From Cordylochernes scorpioides (taxonomy: Eukaryota > Arthropoda > Arachnida > Pseudoscorpiones > Chernetidae), in contig CP092870.1 in the NCBI GenBank assembly GCA_030710605.1, forward strand, positions 20,932,684-20,996,683: DNA of 64,000 nt, given 5' to 3'. Shown piece by piece: positions 1-11,650 of the stretch. Position 1 is the first letter of the stretch. Each line of letters starts with the position of its first letter. A model generated the notes under the pieces. The model had not been told where the DNA came from. It ran no database searches and was given only the letters and a program-made list of their open reading frames with translations. The translations under genes and the position numbers were made by a program.

Positions 1-275
1 ACATTGTTTCAACAACAACTACAAAGAACGGTGGTGGGAAGTAGCCAGCAGTTTTGGAACTTTCCTCTCCCACTAATTCCTCCGTCACTGATGAGAGTTC
101 TCACTATTGGAATTGTTTCATTGGAGAGCTGGTCCTGCTGCTATATGAACCGCATTCAATGATATGGAGTATTTTATATAATAAATATGCACGATTTACA
201 TTAATAAATAAACAAGGAGATTCAAATAGCCCGACCAAATATAATTTACCAAGATAATAAATTATATGCTCTATA
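1..275. other. AT-rich stretch, no gene seen
   Basis: No coding or RNA feature is recognised. The 67-codon ORF here has no recognisable domain. The TA at 274-275 is the left target site of the mariner element that follows. Confidence 0.6.
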
Positions 276-1500
276 CAGGGTGTCCCAAAATAACGGATTT
301 AACATTTTTAGTCATAATTTTATTTTAAAAATTTGAAAAAATTAACCATACATAACAATGTAATGAATAGAAATAACAATTTTTAGCCTGTTTCAAAGTG
401 GCCTCCCTTAGCGGCGATACACAGGTCCAAACGTAACTTGAAATTTCCGACTATGGGCCGCAGGCCCTCCGGGGACAATCGGTCCCATTCTCGGCACAGT
501 GATCGCTTCAGCGACATCAAACATTTGTGGCATGTAGCACAGGCCTTGGGCTGAAATATGGACCACACGCTGTGATCTATCGGATTGAGATCGGGTGAGT
601 AGGGCGGCCTTTCCACGTGGTGAAGTCCCGAAAATGGGCCCATCCCCAGTCCTGAGTCAATTTCGCTTTGTGAGCTGGTCAGGAGTCCTGCAGAAACGTC
701 CAATCCGCATCTCCAACGTGCTGTTGAGCCCAAGGGAGTACGACGGCCTCGAGAATGTCGTGGCGATACACTTCTTGGGGACCCCCTGATACACGAAAAC
801 GTGGGGGGTCTTGCCATTGGCGCAAATTTCGACCCATACCATAACCAACTGCGGATTATAGCGGTCTTCGACGATGGCCGATGTGCCGGAAACCTCAGCA
901 GACCAGCTCCTTTCGTTTTGGTGGTTGTGAGTCTGCTAAAATGTGAACGCTTCTCGTCCGTGAAGAGGATGCGCTTTCATCGATGACAAGTGGCCCGATT
1001 CTTGAGTTGGCAACATCTCTCTAGCCGTACGCGCTTTTTCTCATCCGCAAGAAGCTGAATATTTTGGAGCTTGTACGAATTGAAGTTGAGTTTCTTTTTC
1101 GCTTTTCTATGTACCGACGACTTGCTTATGCCGGTCTCATGGGCCATTTTTAATTGACATCCTCGAATATAGTTGAAGTCGATTTTTGATAATCTCACGG
1201 TCAGCGATGCACTTTCTTCCTCTTCCGCCACCGTCGCCTTCATGGTCAAGCTCATTTAAGCAATGGATGACCTTGAACACAGTTTGTTGAGAAAATTTCA
1301 CATTGACGTTTTCCTTGACGAACCATCTCAATAATTGCACTCTTTCCACGTTTCTTTGACACAAGTTATCACAAATCCAAACTTAACATAACGATACATA
1401 AAAACAGAGAATCCGACAAAACATAAATTAACTTATTACGGTTCAATACTTTCGTGTTAGGATAAATTAAACATTAACTCCATTATTTTGGGATACCCTG
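276..1500 (-). mobile_element. mariner-like DNA transposon, degenerate
   Basis: The element begins CAGGGTGTCCCAAAATAA at 276. It ends with the imperfect inverse of this sequence at 1500, giving inverted repeats of roughly 25 bp. TA dinucleotides flank both sides (274-275 and 1501-1502), the standard mariner/Tc1 target duplication. At about 1.2 kb the element is full length for the superfamily. The transposase lies on the minus strand and is broken by frameshifts, so the copy cannot be autonomous. Confidence 0.85.
384..1364 (-). pseudogene. broken mariner-type transposase
   Basis: Read on the minus strand, pieces of one transposase appear in successive frames. Near 1364-1140 is an N-terminal helix-turn-helix-like part. 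Near 1255-977 is a segment with GISKSSVHRKAKKKL, which looks like a DNA-binding domain. Around 980-960 is an FTDEKR-like first catalytic Asp block. At 817-383 is a C-terminal part with PPYSPDLNPIDHSVW, the block carrying the third acidic residue. The pieces are not in one frame, so several frameshifts are needed to join them. The reading follows mariner family knowledge; the frame breaks are seen directly. It is an inactive copy inside inverted repeats with TA flanks. The overlapping ORFs on the other strand are shadows. Confidence 0.8.
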
Positions 1501-1502
1501 TA

Positions 1503-2387
1503 TCTTATAGTGTATGGAGTTCGGTTACCAATAAAAATCTGCTGGTCAGTGTTATATGAAGTGACGTGCTATATGGGAGTATAGTATATTTGCTTTAAGA
1601 TATTATATTACTAACTAGATATATGTGAACAATATGCTGTGGTGAGAAATAGAGTCGGGTGGGTGTGAAGCTTTCATAAATACCATTTATTCTAAGGAAT
1701 GTCGCAAGCAATGTCTTTGATGATGCTACTCAAAGGAAAGGCCAATTAAACGGTGCGGCAAACATGGCGTGAAAGGAATCAATTCCACACTGCATCACTC
1801 CACATATAACCCGATATTAAATTTTGATTTAAAAATACGTTTAGAATTCTTTCCCTTTCTCGCTCATTGCTAATCATAAACTATGGAGGAAAATTATTAT
1901 AAAAATTCCTCGGTATTGTAGTTGATCTATTTTGTACGTTAAATTTAAAGAAATATAATCTGAAAATATCATTATATCATATTTAAAATTCTAATATTTT
2001 CTAATTTTTATCTTTATAATTCATTAATATCAAAATGTGTGTGTGCAAAGAGGGCAAGTCTTATATTTAAAAATCATCGAACATTTGTAAATATTTAATA
2101 CTAAGTTTTAAATTGTTTGTTGTTTTTTTGTTTCCTCTGTAATAGGCGCAAATATTTCAATATCGTGCCTGGGATTTTAATAAATATAAAAATTCTCGAA
2201 AAGAAGTTAATCTGGTTATCAGCCTTTTTCATTTAATTATTTTAAACAGGAGAAAGATACTCTAATTCCTGATGAAAATCTCCAATTCGAAAAATTATAA
2301 TATAGAATATCAAAAGATGCCTTTCTTGGGTTTTATCAAGTTGGAAATTGATCCACAAGTAAGTTGGATGGACTATCTCTTATGTAG
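1503..2387. other. AT-rich non-coding stretch
   Basis: No gene, RNA or convincing repeat is recognised. Confidence 0.5.
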
Positions 2388-2900
2388 ATGTACGTACGTG
2401 AGATGACCATAGTGTCGGCAAACTGCGGCTCTTTATATAGTTCTAGACCTATAGATATAATTATAGGAGCTGATTTACATTTAGATCTTATTAAACCAGG
2501 TTTGATTAAGGGTCCAAGAGATGCGCCCTCAGCTATGAATTCAAAGTTAGGTTGGATCATTTCAGGTAGATCAAATATGCCCAATAACACTACTAGCACA
2601 TCCATTCAACAAATATATGTTAATCATTCTTCAGCTGAACTAGATGATATTGTTAAAATTTGGGATGCGGAAAGCATTCCTACGCACAAGGAAGAGTTGA
2701 ACACGGAAGAATTAGAATGTGAGAATATATTTAGAAATACAACATTCAGAGATGAAAAAGGGAGATATGTAGTTTCATTGCCATTTAGGCTTAACCATAA
2801 TAAAATGAATTATCAATTAGGAGATTCAAAATCTCAAGCCTTAAGAAGATTCCTTTCTTTGGAAAGACGCTTCCATCAAACCTGGTTCAATAATATTTAA
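2388..2900 (+). pseudogene. BEL/Pao retrotransposon pol fragment
   Basis: A 170-codon open frame reads IDIIIGADLHLDLIKPG, then SKLGWIISG, then a region with ECENIFRNTTFRDEKGRY and finally LGDSKSQALRRFLSLERRF. This order (aspartic-protease-like 'LIGAD..L..' block, 'GWI.SG' block, then a D-G-RY-V-LPF region and the SK..AL.RF..LERRF block) is typical of BEL/Pao polyproteins between protease and reverse transcriptase. A real element encodes well over 1,000 residues. No reverse transcriptase, integrase or LTR is seen here, so this is a truncated relic. Family assignment is from recognised motifs; the extent of the original insertion is unknown. Confidence 0.8.
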
Positions 2901-2959
2901 ATATAAATCAGCTCCTATAAATTTACCAGGGGAGCTTAGCTAGATTTGGTCAATCTAGC

Positions 2960-3110
2960 CTCTCCAAGTTCCATACGCAAATATTACATATGCGAGTACC
3001 ATTTACTTTTAGCCAGAAAATAATTTGTGACTCTTTAAAAACTTTGAAATTTTGTAAATTGTAATTTTGACTCTTTCGACTCGAAATTTTGCCGAGCCCT
3101 GCCATAGTGT
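2960..3110 (-). repeat. hAT-like MITE fragment (family F, copy 1)
   Basis: On the minus strand this reads GGCAGGGCTCGGCAAAATTT, then a 'AAAGAGTCACAAATTATTTT' segment and a 'TTTGCGTATGGAACT' segment. The same order occurs at 28888-29095 and 52628-52856. The GGGTCGGCAAA terminus resembles hAT-type inverted repeats. The right end is truncated here. Confidence 0.55.
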
Positions 3111-6100
3111 GTATAGTAACGTTTAGAATTAATCTTTTATCTCAACGCTCTTTTTTCCTCTAGAGGAAATCGAGTTGTCCAGCTTCTCATTACTCTTTCT
3201 GGATGTAATTACTAGATGCATATTATAAATAAATAAATTACCGTTTAATTCTTCGCATTATTTATTTTAAAAATAGCTTATCTAAAATATTTCCAAAAGA
3301 AAATTATAGATAAAAACTGAAACATCCGATACTGAGAATCTTACTTTCCAAACAAAAAGAAATCTCTACATTGCTTCTAAGTTCGGGAAAAAAAAAACAT
3401 TAATTAAAGCGTGCTAGAATATCACGCTCACGCATCCATTTTGTTAAAAAATGGAAGTCTGCAAACACTGACGCAATAACATAGCTTCTCAGATGAATGG
3501 GCCTCTAATGGATCCACCTAATTTATTCTCAAATTCCCTCCAACACTGAAATGGGATGAAAGGATTACCCGCTGACAAAACTTCCCGATGTCATCCGACT
3601 TTGTAAATTATTTACATCTCTCTCTCTCCGTTCATAAAGTGGGAGGCTCTACTTTAAACTTTTTAACTGTTATCCTTCTGGAGCTCGCGCCCAAATGGTC
3701 ACTTTGAGAAATGGAGCTGAAAATTTATTTTCCTTTCTTTGGAAATCATTTTTATCTTTCTCTTTCTGTGTGTGTGTGAAAATGATTATGCAGTCCACTT
3801 TCTCTATGAGATCGATAAAGTAGCGTCCATTGCAGAAAGTTTCGATTCCGTGAAAAGGAGAACTTGGTAATAAAGAATAATTCGGTTTTTCTATATAATA
3901 GGTGAGTTTCTTCTATGTATATATTTTACTAATGCTATATTGACATTAACAAAACATCCTTTATCTAACATGATAGTGGTTATAGTTTGTCTGTTTTTTT
4001 TTGCAAACAAGTAACAAAGAGAATTTGAATTTTTCTACACTCAGAGAAGGTCATAAACTATTTCCATAACGTACGGAAAGTGTATGCGTCCCCAATCATA
4101 GAAATCTATTCACATACAAACATTAAAATTGAGTTTAAATTCGTCTCGTTATTGAAAAATGTTAGGACAATATAAATTATTATAAATTATCGGTTTAGAG
4201 AGTTCTTTACGTTTGACCAAATTTACCGATTTCAAATAAAATATTTAATTAGTCTTTATATCAAAAATGTATGGCTTTATTATTATCTTAGTGGTATTTT
4301 AGTTACAGAAAATATTAATGCCTTCCTCAAAGTTCTAGTAGGTTAAAAATCAATTGGGGTTGTGTAAGACATCATCCTCTAACCTCAATAAAAATCGACT
4401 GACTATGAATCCTTTCCTAGCTATCCTTTCATCTTATTGCTCTTTGTTTAGGAAGGAAAGGTGGGATGGTAAAAAGTGAAATTATTTTTTCCTAAGTGAA
4501 TAATCGAACTTTTTTTAATCGCTTGCCGCTCTGAATAAAGTGATTGCAAAAACGTGTTTCAGAACCATCGAGTGATTTGTATCGTTACGAAAAAAACAAT
4601 TCTCTGTGATTTCTTTGTAGGAAACCCCTCTTGTTACTAATTGATTCAACAATTTAATAAAGATCTCACTGAAATGGCGTCATTTTCTTAATGCTATTGC
4701 CTTATGTTTGAATTTTGATTTGCAAGAAGAACTACTGTTGAAGATAATCTATAAGGTGACATATTTTAAATAGAGGTTTGAAAAATAAACATCTGATATG
4801 CTCTCGCCCCTTTATATTGTAATTTGATCAAATGGTAAACTGCCTCCATTCAGAATCAGGTATTATTGAGTTATTATACAGTTTATCAACTTTTTTATTC
4901 CAAGCCACATTTTAATGCAAGTTCTTTTTTGACTACATGTCAAGCCTTGTCTGTACTTTGGATGATGTTTTTCATTTCACAGTCCAATGCCATGTTTTTA
5001 CGGGTCTTATACGGAGGATTATCCTTCTCTGATCCATGCCAAGTGCTTTAGAATCTTTATGCGAGTTCTTGCCTCGATTACTTTCATGCCAAGTGCTGTA
5101 GTAGATATATTTACGAATTTATTATGAATAACATGAACTCTCTCAGACCTTACCATGGGTCTTACCAGGATTCCTATTTCGACGTATTCCCGAGCGATGA
5201 ACATTTGACCATTAGCCCGTGATCTTAAAATGGCAGTGGTATATTGACTGGCATTAAATGCGCATATCACTGAAACTTTAGGGTTCCATTCAAAATTTTG
5301 TTTATTATGTTTATTCGAAAATAAAATTTACCTGTAAAATTTCAGGGCAATAGGTGTAGCCTCGTGGGATCGAGTGGTACAAAAACATACTTTAATGTGC
5401 TAATTAGTTCAAACAATATAAATGAAATTAATTAACTTGTTTAATTCGGATTTAGGGGTGTTGGGAAAAAACATGAAAAGCTAAAAACAGGTAAAAAATC
5501 TATTATATTTTATTTTCATAATGATATTTTTTCTTGTAAAATATATTCAGAGTTAATGAGTGCTTAACTACACTTAACATGTTTTTATTTTGTTCTACAA
5601 TTAAAATTAATTAAATGGGAAAAAATTGCCTAGAGTATGTAAATTTATTAACCCTCCAAAATGCTAGGCGGGGAAGTCCACGTCTGGCATCTGTCAATCC
5701 GCCAACTTTTTCTAGAGTGTCAACCTAGGGCGGCACTCGAGACAAAGAGTTTGTGACCTTTCACACTGTTATTGAAGGAAATATTTATTCTTGAATATTT
5801 GGGGAAGTTGACAGGTAACTTCATATTGCATAAATTGGGTTTTTGTTCGCTGCCAGTCCATTATGAGCCCAACACCCTTTTTTGAATATCAATAATTTCT
5901 CGTGTCCCTTGTTAAGCATTATGAATTCAAAGTCGCTCTGAGCTAACAAAGGCCTTAGTCCGGGATTATGTAGAATTATACCAACAGATAAGCACAATTG
6001 CAAAAATGTTCACTTGCTATATAGTAATATATAGCACGCATATAGAGTTAACTATATAAACTAAAAAGAATATTGAACAACCAGCTATGGAACATATATG

Positions 6101-6762
6101 ATGGTATATTAAATACAGAGTTATATTTTGTTGTGTAATTATATTTAATTTTGAGATATTAAGTTGAATTTTAAATAAATAATAAAATGAATCATTGAAA
6201 TCCAGATGAAGTGCTATAAACTTGAACATATGAGAAGACGCAACTCTTGTTAAAACCTTAGTGCTCATTACCTTTTGGATTACATGCTTCACATATAGAT
6301 TACCATCTTCTATACACGTGAAACTCTATTCAGGAAATTAATTTGAATATACGTATGTAAATAGGTCAAGCCAAACATTATTTTACCTATAAATATACCC
6401 TATTTTCCAATATCATAAATCCTATTGAGGTTTCACCATAATGGACATTATATATGGAAATGTGATAAACGGAATTATTGGTTTGAATATCCAGACTACT
6501 GTCCATTTAAGCAGTCGACACATAGGTTGGAGAGGGTAGCCAGCTTGACCATCAATCCTGGCTGACCGCACGGAGCATACCAATGGTGGGCGGGACCATC
6601 GATTGGCGACACCCCGTTCCATGCATGAAGAATCCATCAGGTGTTTGCCACACATCTCTTTCTAAAATATGGGCCATTTTTATCTACAATTTTTAGGAAT
6701 AGTCAATTTGTCACACACGTATCTAAAATTGCTCAAAACATATTATATATTTATAATTGTAT
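3111..6762. other. long non-coding stretch
   Basis: AT-rich DNA with short ORFs that have no recognisable domain. A somewhat GC-richer patch at about 6490-6640 has the same character as old transposon debris, but I could not assign it. Nothing else is supported. Confidence 0.5.
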
Positions 6763-7045
6763 GTAATTCTGCTGTCCTCAAAGCTTATGTTCATAGTTTA
6801 TCTAAAATACCCATTCCAAGAGTCAAGCATCAGTATCACTATAAAAGGAAGATCGAAAAATGCATTATAACAGCGGTATGGTATATTTATATACGAAAGC
6901 GCTGGGATGGTTCACCACTGATGAGCCATGCCCTCCCATCAATTTTTCCATTGCAGAAAAGCAGTATGAATTGTCTAATATTTAAAAGCGTCTATAATAA
7001 TTTCGAATTTTCATAACAGATGACGCGCTAATGAATCATAATATA
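6763..7045 (+). repeat. family A foldback-type repeat, copy 1
   Basis: This copy carries the family A landmarks in order: CTGTCCTCAAAGCTTATG, then 'CCATTCCAAGAGTC', 'GCTGGGATGGTTCACCACTG', 'ATGAGCCATGCCCTCCCATC' and a terminal 'AACAGATGACGCGCTAATG'. At least ten other copies occur in the window. No coding capacity is seen. It is probably a non-autonomous element. Confidence 0.75.
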
Positions 7046-8314
7046 AATAAATGTCTGTTCCATACACACTCCACAATAATTTACTTATCGGGATGAACTT
7101 TTGACTCTAACTACACGAGATTATTCTCAAAGGAATCAATGTTATATTTGACATTTTTTGGATGATATAAATTATTCCGATTTCCATGCTAATTTTATAC
7201 CGTTTACCTTTTTTCAATATTAGACATATCTCAATGAAATTTACAATTATAAAGAATGGGTCGGATCGGAAGAATCTACATAGTTTCAACACATGATAAT
7301 ATCCATAGAGAGTCCGTTAGTTACTTATGTAACTTATTCACATAAATTTCCACATTTGTTTATTTCTCTGAAGATAACAGTGACACTACATAGAATTAGG
7401 TTTAAAAGAAATCATTCCCTTATTTTCGACGCCGCGATATGCGAATTTTCATATTTCATTTATTCTGCCTAGATTTTCATGAAATTTGATCTGAATGGTT
7501 TATATATCATGCATATTTTATTTTCATAGAATATTTCTGTAAGCTTGAAAGCTCGTGTTTTAACGTTGTCGCAATAAAATAAACTTTATTCCTTTGTTTT
7601 CCGTTAGATAGTTAATATTTATCTTTAAATTTTTGTCGTGTTGTTTGCTTGTAATTCCAGGAATATTCAATATTGAAACCTGAAATTTTAGATAGCATCT
7701 TCCTGTTAGCTCATGAACTATGCTGAAAACATAAGTCATCAGTTTCCGAGTTGAAATCGTAAATCACACACAGATACATATATCGAATTTATATTAGATG
7801 ATATTTAATTATATCGGTTGGGTAACATTCATCCAAGCAGAACCCGAGCGAAACCGGGTCATTTGACATGTAAGTTCTTATTTTGAGAAGTAACACACCA
7901 GCTGTATACGAATTACTCTTGATTTTGGGGAGTTTCTTTAGAAGTGACTCATAATAGCTTTCAAAAAAGCTTTACTTCAGGATCTAAGGGGTTTATATGC
8001 GGGGAACTTGACAATCTTATTCTAAAAGTCGGTTTAAACAAAAGAGAAAATACGATTAGCCAACAATTTGTATTTGTTGACTTAGACTTTTTTTTTAAGA
8101 TACTGAATCCAAAAATATTGATCAGAATTATCCTCAATGATTTACAACAAAAAGAAAAAATAAAAGAAACTTATTACAATAGTAAACAAAAACAAATCTT
8201 ATCTTCTAACAGTTATCGCCTATTTTAATTTAACTTACACACATACTGTGTGGGAACAATTGATCAATTAAACTTAAAATATATATACAACAGTATCACC
8301 TTTCTCTAAATATA
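7046..8314. other. AT-rich non-coding stretch
   Basis: No gene is recognised. The 94-codon ORF at 7944-8228 is Lys/Asn/Phe-rich and has no recognisable domain. A short 'AGCAGAACCCGAGCGAAACC' motif at about 7838-7857 is one of several dispersed GC-rich scraps (see findings). Confidence 0.5.
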
Positions 8315-8471
8315 CAGTAAAACCTCTCTACACTGAATCCTATTGGGACTGAGCCAGTGGCTTATTTTAGCCATTGTTCGTTATACCCATAGTTCACTGT
8401 GCTATAAAATAAAAATGGGCATAATTTTAGGTTCGTTGTAAGGGAAGGTTCGTTTTAGCGGCGTTTTACTG
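8315..8471. repeat. short inverted-repeat element (MITE candidate)
   Basis: It begins CAGTAAAAC at 8315 and ends GTTTTACTG at 8471, a 9-bp perfect terminal inverted repeat about 157 bp apart. Inside is a 'CTCTACACTGAATCC' type sequence. TA precedes the left end but not the right end, so the assignment is tentative. Confidence 0.4.
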
Positions 8472-9784
8472 CATATAGAAACCATTATATGTTATTTATT
8501 GTTATACATCAAAACCTTTATCAGGTGTTTTCCTATAATGAACACGCACTGTGAAAAGGTGTGCTGAAGAAAATGTAATAATAAAAATTATCTAAGTGTG
8601 CAATTGCAAATAGGAGATTTGTGAGAATTATGTTTTTATCTATCCTGCTGTGGTGAAAGAGACTGTCTGCAACCTTTTATTCTAAGCCTCAGGCTTTTTA
8701 CGACCCAAGGTGCCTGCTGCTATCAATTCTTATTCTTTCCAATAAATTGAATTCACAGTTTCTAACTCATATTTAAGGAAAGGATTTTTGAGAAGGCGAA
8801 TTATTTTAATATTTTGTATTGGAAGATCGTTTACATTCTTTTAGGGAAACTAATTTAAATGTGTCATAAAGGAGTCGAAACCGAAGAGCTATAAACAATG
8901 TGTGAATCAAAAAATATTATTCAAGGATATCTAATTGAAATGACTAAGAAATTCAAATATAGTTTTATATGAAAGTCAGCGTTTTTAATCATCAAAATTT
9001 TGTTCTTTATAAGTATCCTCAATATATTTAGCCAGGATTTGAACAGGATATAGAGTTGAGTCTGAAAGGTGTTTTTTTTTTGTCATTTTATCAATCAAGT
9101 AAAATTAAAAGTACGCAAATACTGAACTCATTTTCGTATTTTTGTCAGAAAATGATTTTATAATAATAGATAAAATATCGCTGCATCTTATGTTTGATGG
9201 AAAGAAACAATTTCATTCGGTGAATATTCACTCGAGCAGAACAGGGACGAAGCCAAACCACCATTATATCGTAGACAGCAACAATATTCTTTCAGCAAAA
9301 CACTCAATCGAGTAGAATTCGGGCGAAGCCAGGTCACCTATATAAAAAGGCATAGTTCAAAAACCACTCTTTAATTCTTTTCCATTAAAACTACTAATGA
9401 AAAATATAAATTCAGCAAGTTGATGTGTAGATAAAAATTCAGCTTAAAATATAAGCTATTCAAAGCCCTATTCTAATAGCTACACCAATAAGAGGTTTAC
9501 ATATTTTTGATAGAAAAATACTGATTGAATATGAAAGAAATATGACCTCATAATTTGAAAATATTGAAACATCAGACTAACTTTCTTATTTTGGGAATAT
9601 GATAATTTTATATTAATATTACTTCAATATGATTGGTAATAATGCATTCTTAAAAAATACTGGAACATCACCCCGTTCAACGTATAGGTCAAGAAGGACC
9701 ACCAGTACTTATGTCTAATAAAGCTTGATCTCAATAAAGCATAAAGTATGATTAAGAGAATACATTTTTAATACATACTAAATA
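8472..9784. other. AT-rich non-coding stretch with repeat scraps
   Basis: No gene. Two copies of a GC-rich scrap ending in 'GGGCGAAGCCAGGTCACC' or similar occur at about 9225-9262 and 9304-9343. Confidence 0.5.
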
Positions 9785-10480
9785 CAATATATTGATTTAT
9801 CAAGAAATTGGGTTGGCCAAATATTACGGAGCAAGTTAAATAAACGTTTAGTTTATTTTTGCTCCACTAGATGGCGTTCTGCCATCTAAAAAGCACATGT
9901 GCTCGTGGTCAGGAGAGATGCCTTCTTTATTTTTAATATATAAATAAATACAAATCATATATTGGATCCAAATTTAGTATTTAACCAATATTTCTAGGGT
10001 TATTAAATAATAAATTTATATCCAATATATGCTTTATATTTATTTATAGATATTATTATGGATTGCTCAATCTTTAATATATATATATATCAAAAATAAA
10101 GAAGGCATCTCCTAACCATGAGCACATGTGCTTTTTAGATGGCAGAGCGCCATCTAGTGGAGCAAGAATAAACTGAACGTTTATTTAGCTTGCTCCGTGA
10201 TATTTGGCCAACCCAATTTCTTGATAAATCAAGAAAATCCATCCACGAACACGTTTCGCGCTGTTGGCGCTCGTCAGCGTGGAGTAGGCTGTAACCACTG
10301 CGACCAAAAATATTTTTGATTCCAGAGGCTTCTTAAGAAACCAAGAAATGGGTATTTAAGGCCAAAATTACGTGAATACGCCTAACACATGAAAAAACAA
10401 TTTTAAAAAAGCCATCTAAAAAGCACTTGCCCTCGTGGTCAGGTAATGCCTTCTTTTTTTTTTAATATCAACACCTGACC
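9785..10480. repeat. ribozyme-bearing family B repeat, head-to-head pair
   Basis: A partial + copy (about 9793-9945) and a minus copy (about 10080-10480) form a large inverted repeat with arms near 150 bp. Both arms contain the 'GGGTTGGCCAAATATTA'-like, 'CACTAGATGGCG' and 'GCACATGTGCTCGTGGTCAG' landmarks. The minus copy holds a hammerhead ribozyme at 10242-10283. Its far end repeats the terminal sequence in inverted orientation. No coding region is present. Confidence 0.75.
10242..10283 (-). ncRNA. type I hammerhead ribozyme (family B)
   Basis: On the minus strand the order is: stem I strand UCCACG; core CUGACGA; stem II GCGC with loop CAACA and GCGC; core GAAA; a two-base-pair stem III (ACGUGU); H17 = U; then stem I strand CGUGGA. 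All conserved core bases are present. Predicted cleavage falls between 10248 and 10247. Compared with the copy at 15341-15382, both stem I (A-U to U-A) and stem II change in compensated fashion. Confidence 0.75.
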
Positions 10481-10904
10481 CACTTATCTTTTATTTTTTT
10501 ATATTGTTTTTTCATATATATATATATATATTTACACTAAAATATTTTATCTCTAATTAATAAAATTTGATGAGAAAACTGATTATCAAGATATAAAGTT
10601 CACACACACTTTTTATCTATTCTCACAATATATATAATCTAATTTGCCACACATCTAACTCCTTCATTTTTATTTAAGTATCATAAATGAAAATATTTTT
10701 ATATTGATTTTGATATTTCGGAACCTTTCCCAACTTGCTTATTCACGATGATAAATAATCATTTGGAATATATCAAAACTATGTCATATTCTAGATAATT
10801 AATCCTGGCCCATTTGATTAAAAAAGCATGACTAGTCGAATAAACCAGTCTTTGTTCTCCATAAGTGAATGCTTTAAAATGCTATAAAAGTTATATAGAA
10901 ATTT
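10481..10904. other. AT-rich spacer with (AT)n
   Basis: No gene. It contains a short AT microsatellite at about 10516-10533. Confidence 0.5.
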
Positions 10905-11230
10905 GTTCATTCCTGGCTACACTGACCACCCAGAAGTCTGAAAATGTATACGCTTGAATTGTTCATTGGACTGAGTGAGTTTTAAAAGTTTCATAAATCT
11001 ATGTGATCTGGAAGTATACTAAAATTAATTTACAAAATTTCACAGAGAATTTAGAAATTTGTCCATTTCCGCCCACCCTGACAACCCAGAAGTCTGAATA
11101 TTTGTCAACATGCATTGTCATCGGGTTCTGAAAGGTGTACCAAATTTCCAATTCCTACGTGCTCTAGAAGTATATTAAAATTCGATTACAAGATTTGTGG
11201 ACAGACATACAAACGGACCGACAGATAGGG
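10905..11230 (+). repeat. LINE/SINE 3'-end-like repeat, two copies
   Basis: Two imperfect direct copies share 'ACCCAGAAGTCTGAA', a 'CATTG(T)CAT' element and 'GAAGTATA(C/T)TAAAATT'. The second ends in a 'GACAGACATACAAACGGACC' tract typical of 3' ends of arthropod non-LTR elements. A third copy lies at about 39000-39140. Confidence 0.5.
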
Positions 11231-11476
11231 AAGCAAGTTAAATAAAAACTTTAAAAATATAGATAAATCAGTCCTGTACTTGTTCATTTGAATTTTCCTC
11301 CGATGAAAATGTAACAAAAACCTCTGCCAGACACAGCTCTATATACTGTTAAAATATCAGTGAATATTTCAAATATTAAGAAAACGTTTAAGGAAAAAAT
11401 GAATAAACATACATTTTTCAATAAACATACTTTGACAATAATCTATGTACAGAATATCTTTCTAGAATGAAATACA

Positions 11477-11650
11477 TTTGAACCTCCCTGTAAAGAACAC
11501 CTAATTGCAGAGCCAAAGTATCCTTTACAGAGAGGTTTTATTTTAGCAGAGATGTGCTGAATAGTAAAAATGGTAATTTTGGCAATAAAACTGTATTTTA
11601 TAGAGAGGTGTCCTCTAGCATGAGTGTCCTCTCATGGAGGTTCAGCTACA
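11477..11650. repeat. inverted-repeat element (MITE candidate)
   Basis: The left end 'TTGAACCTCCCTGTAAAG' and the inverse of the right end (CTGAACCTCCATGAGAGG) match over about 18 bases with a few differences. The interior is non-coding. The superfamily is unknown. Confidence 0.5.
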
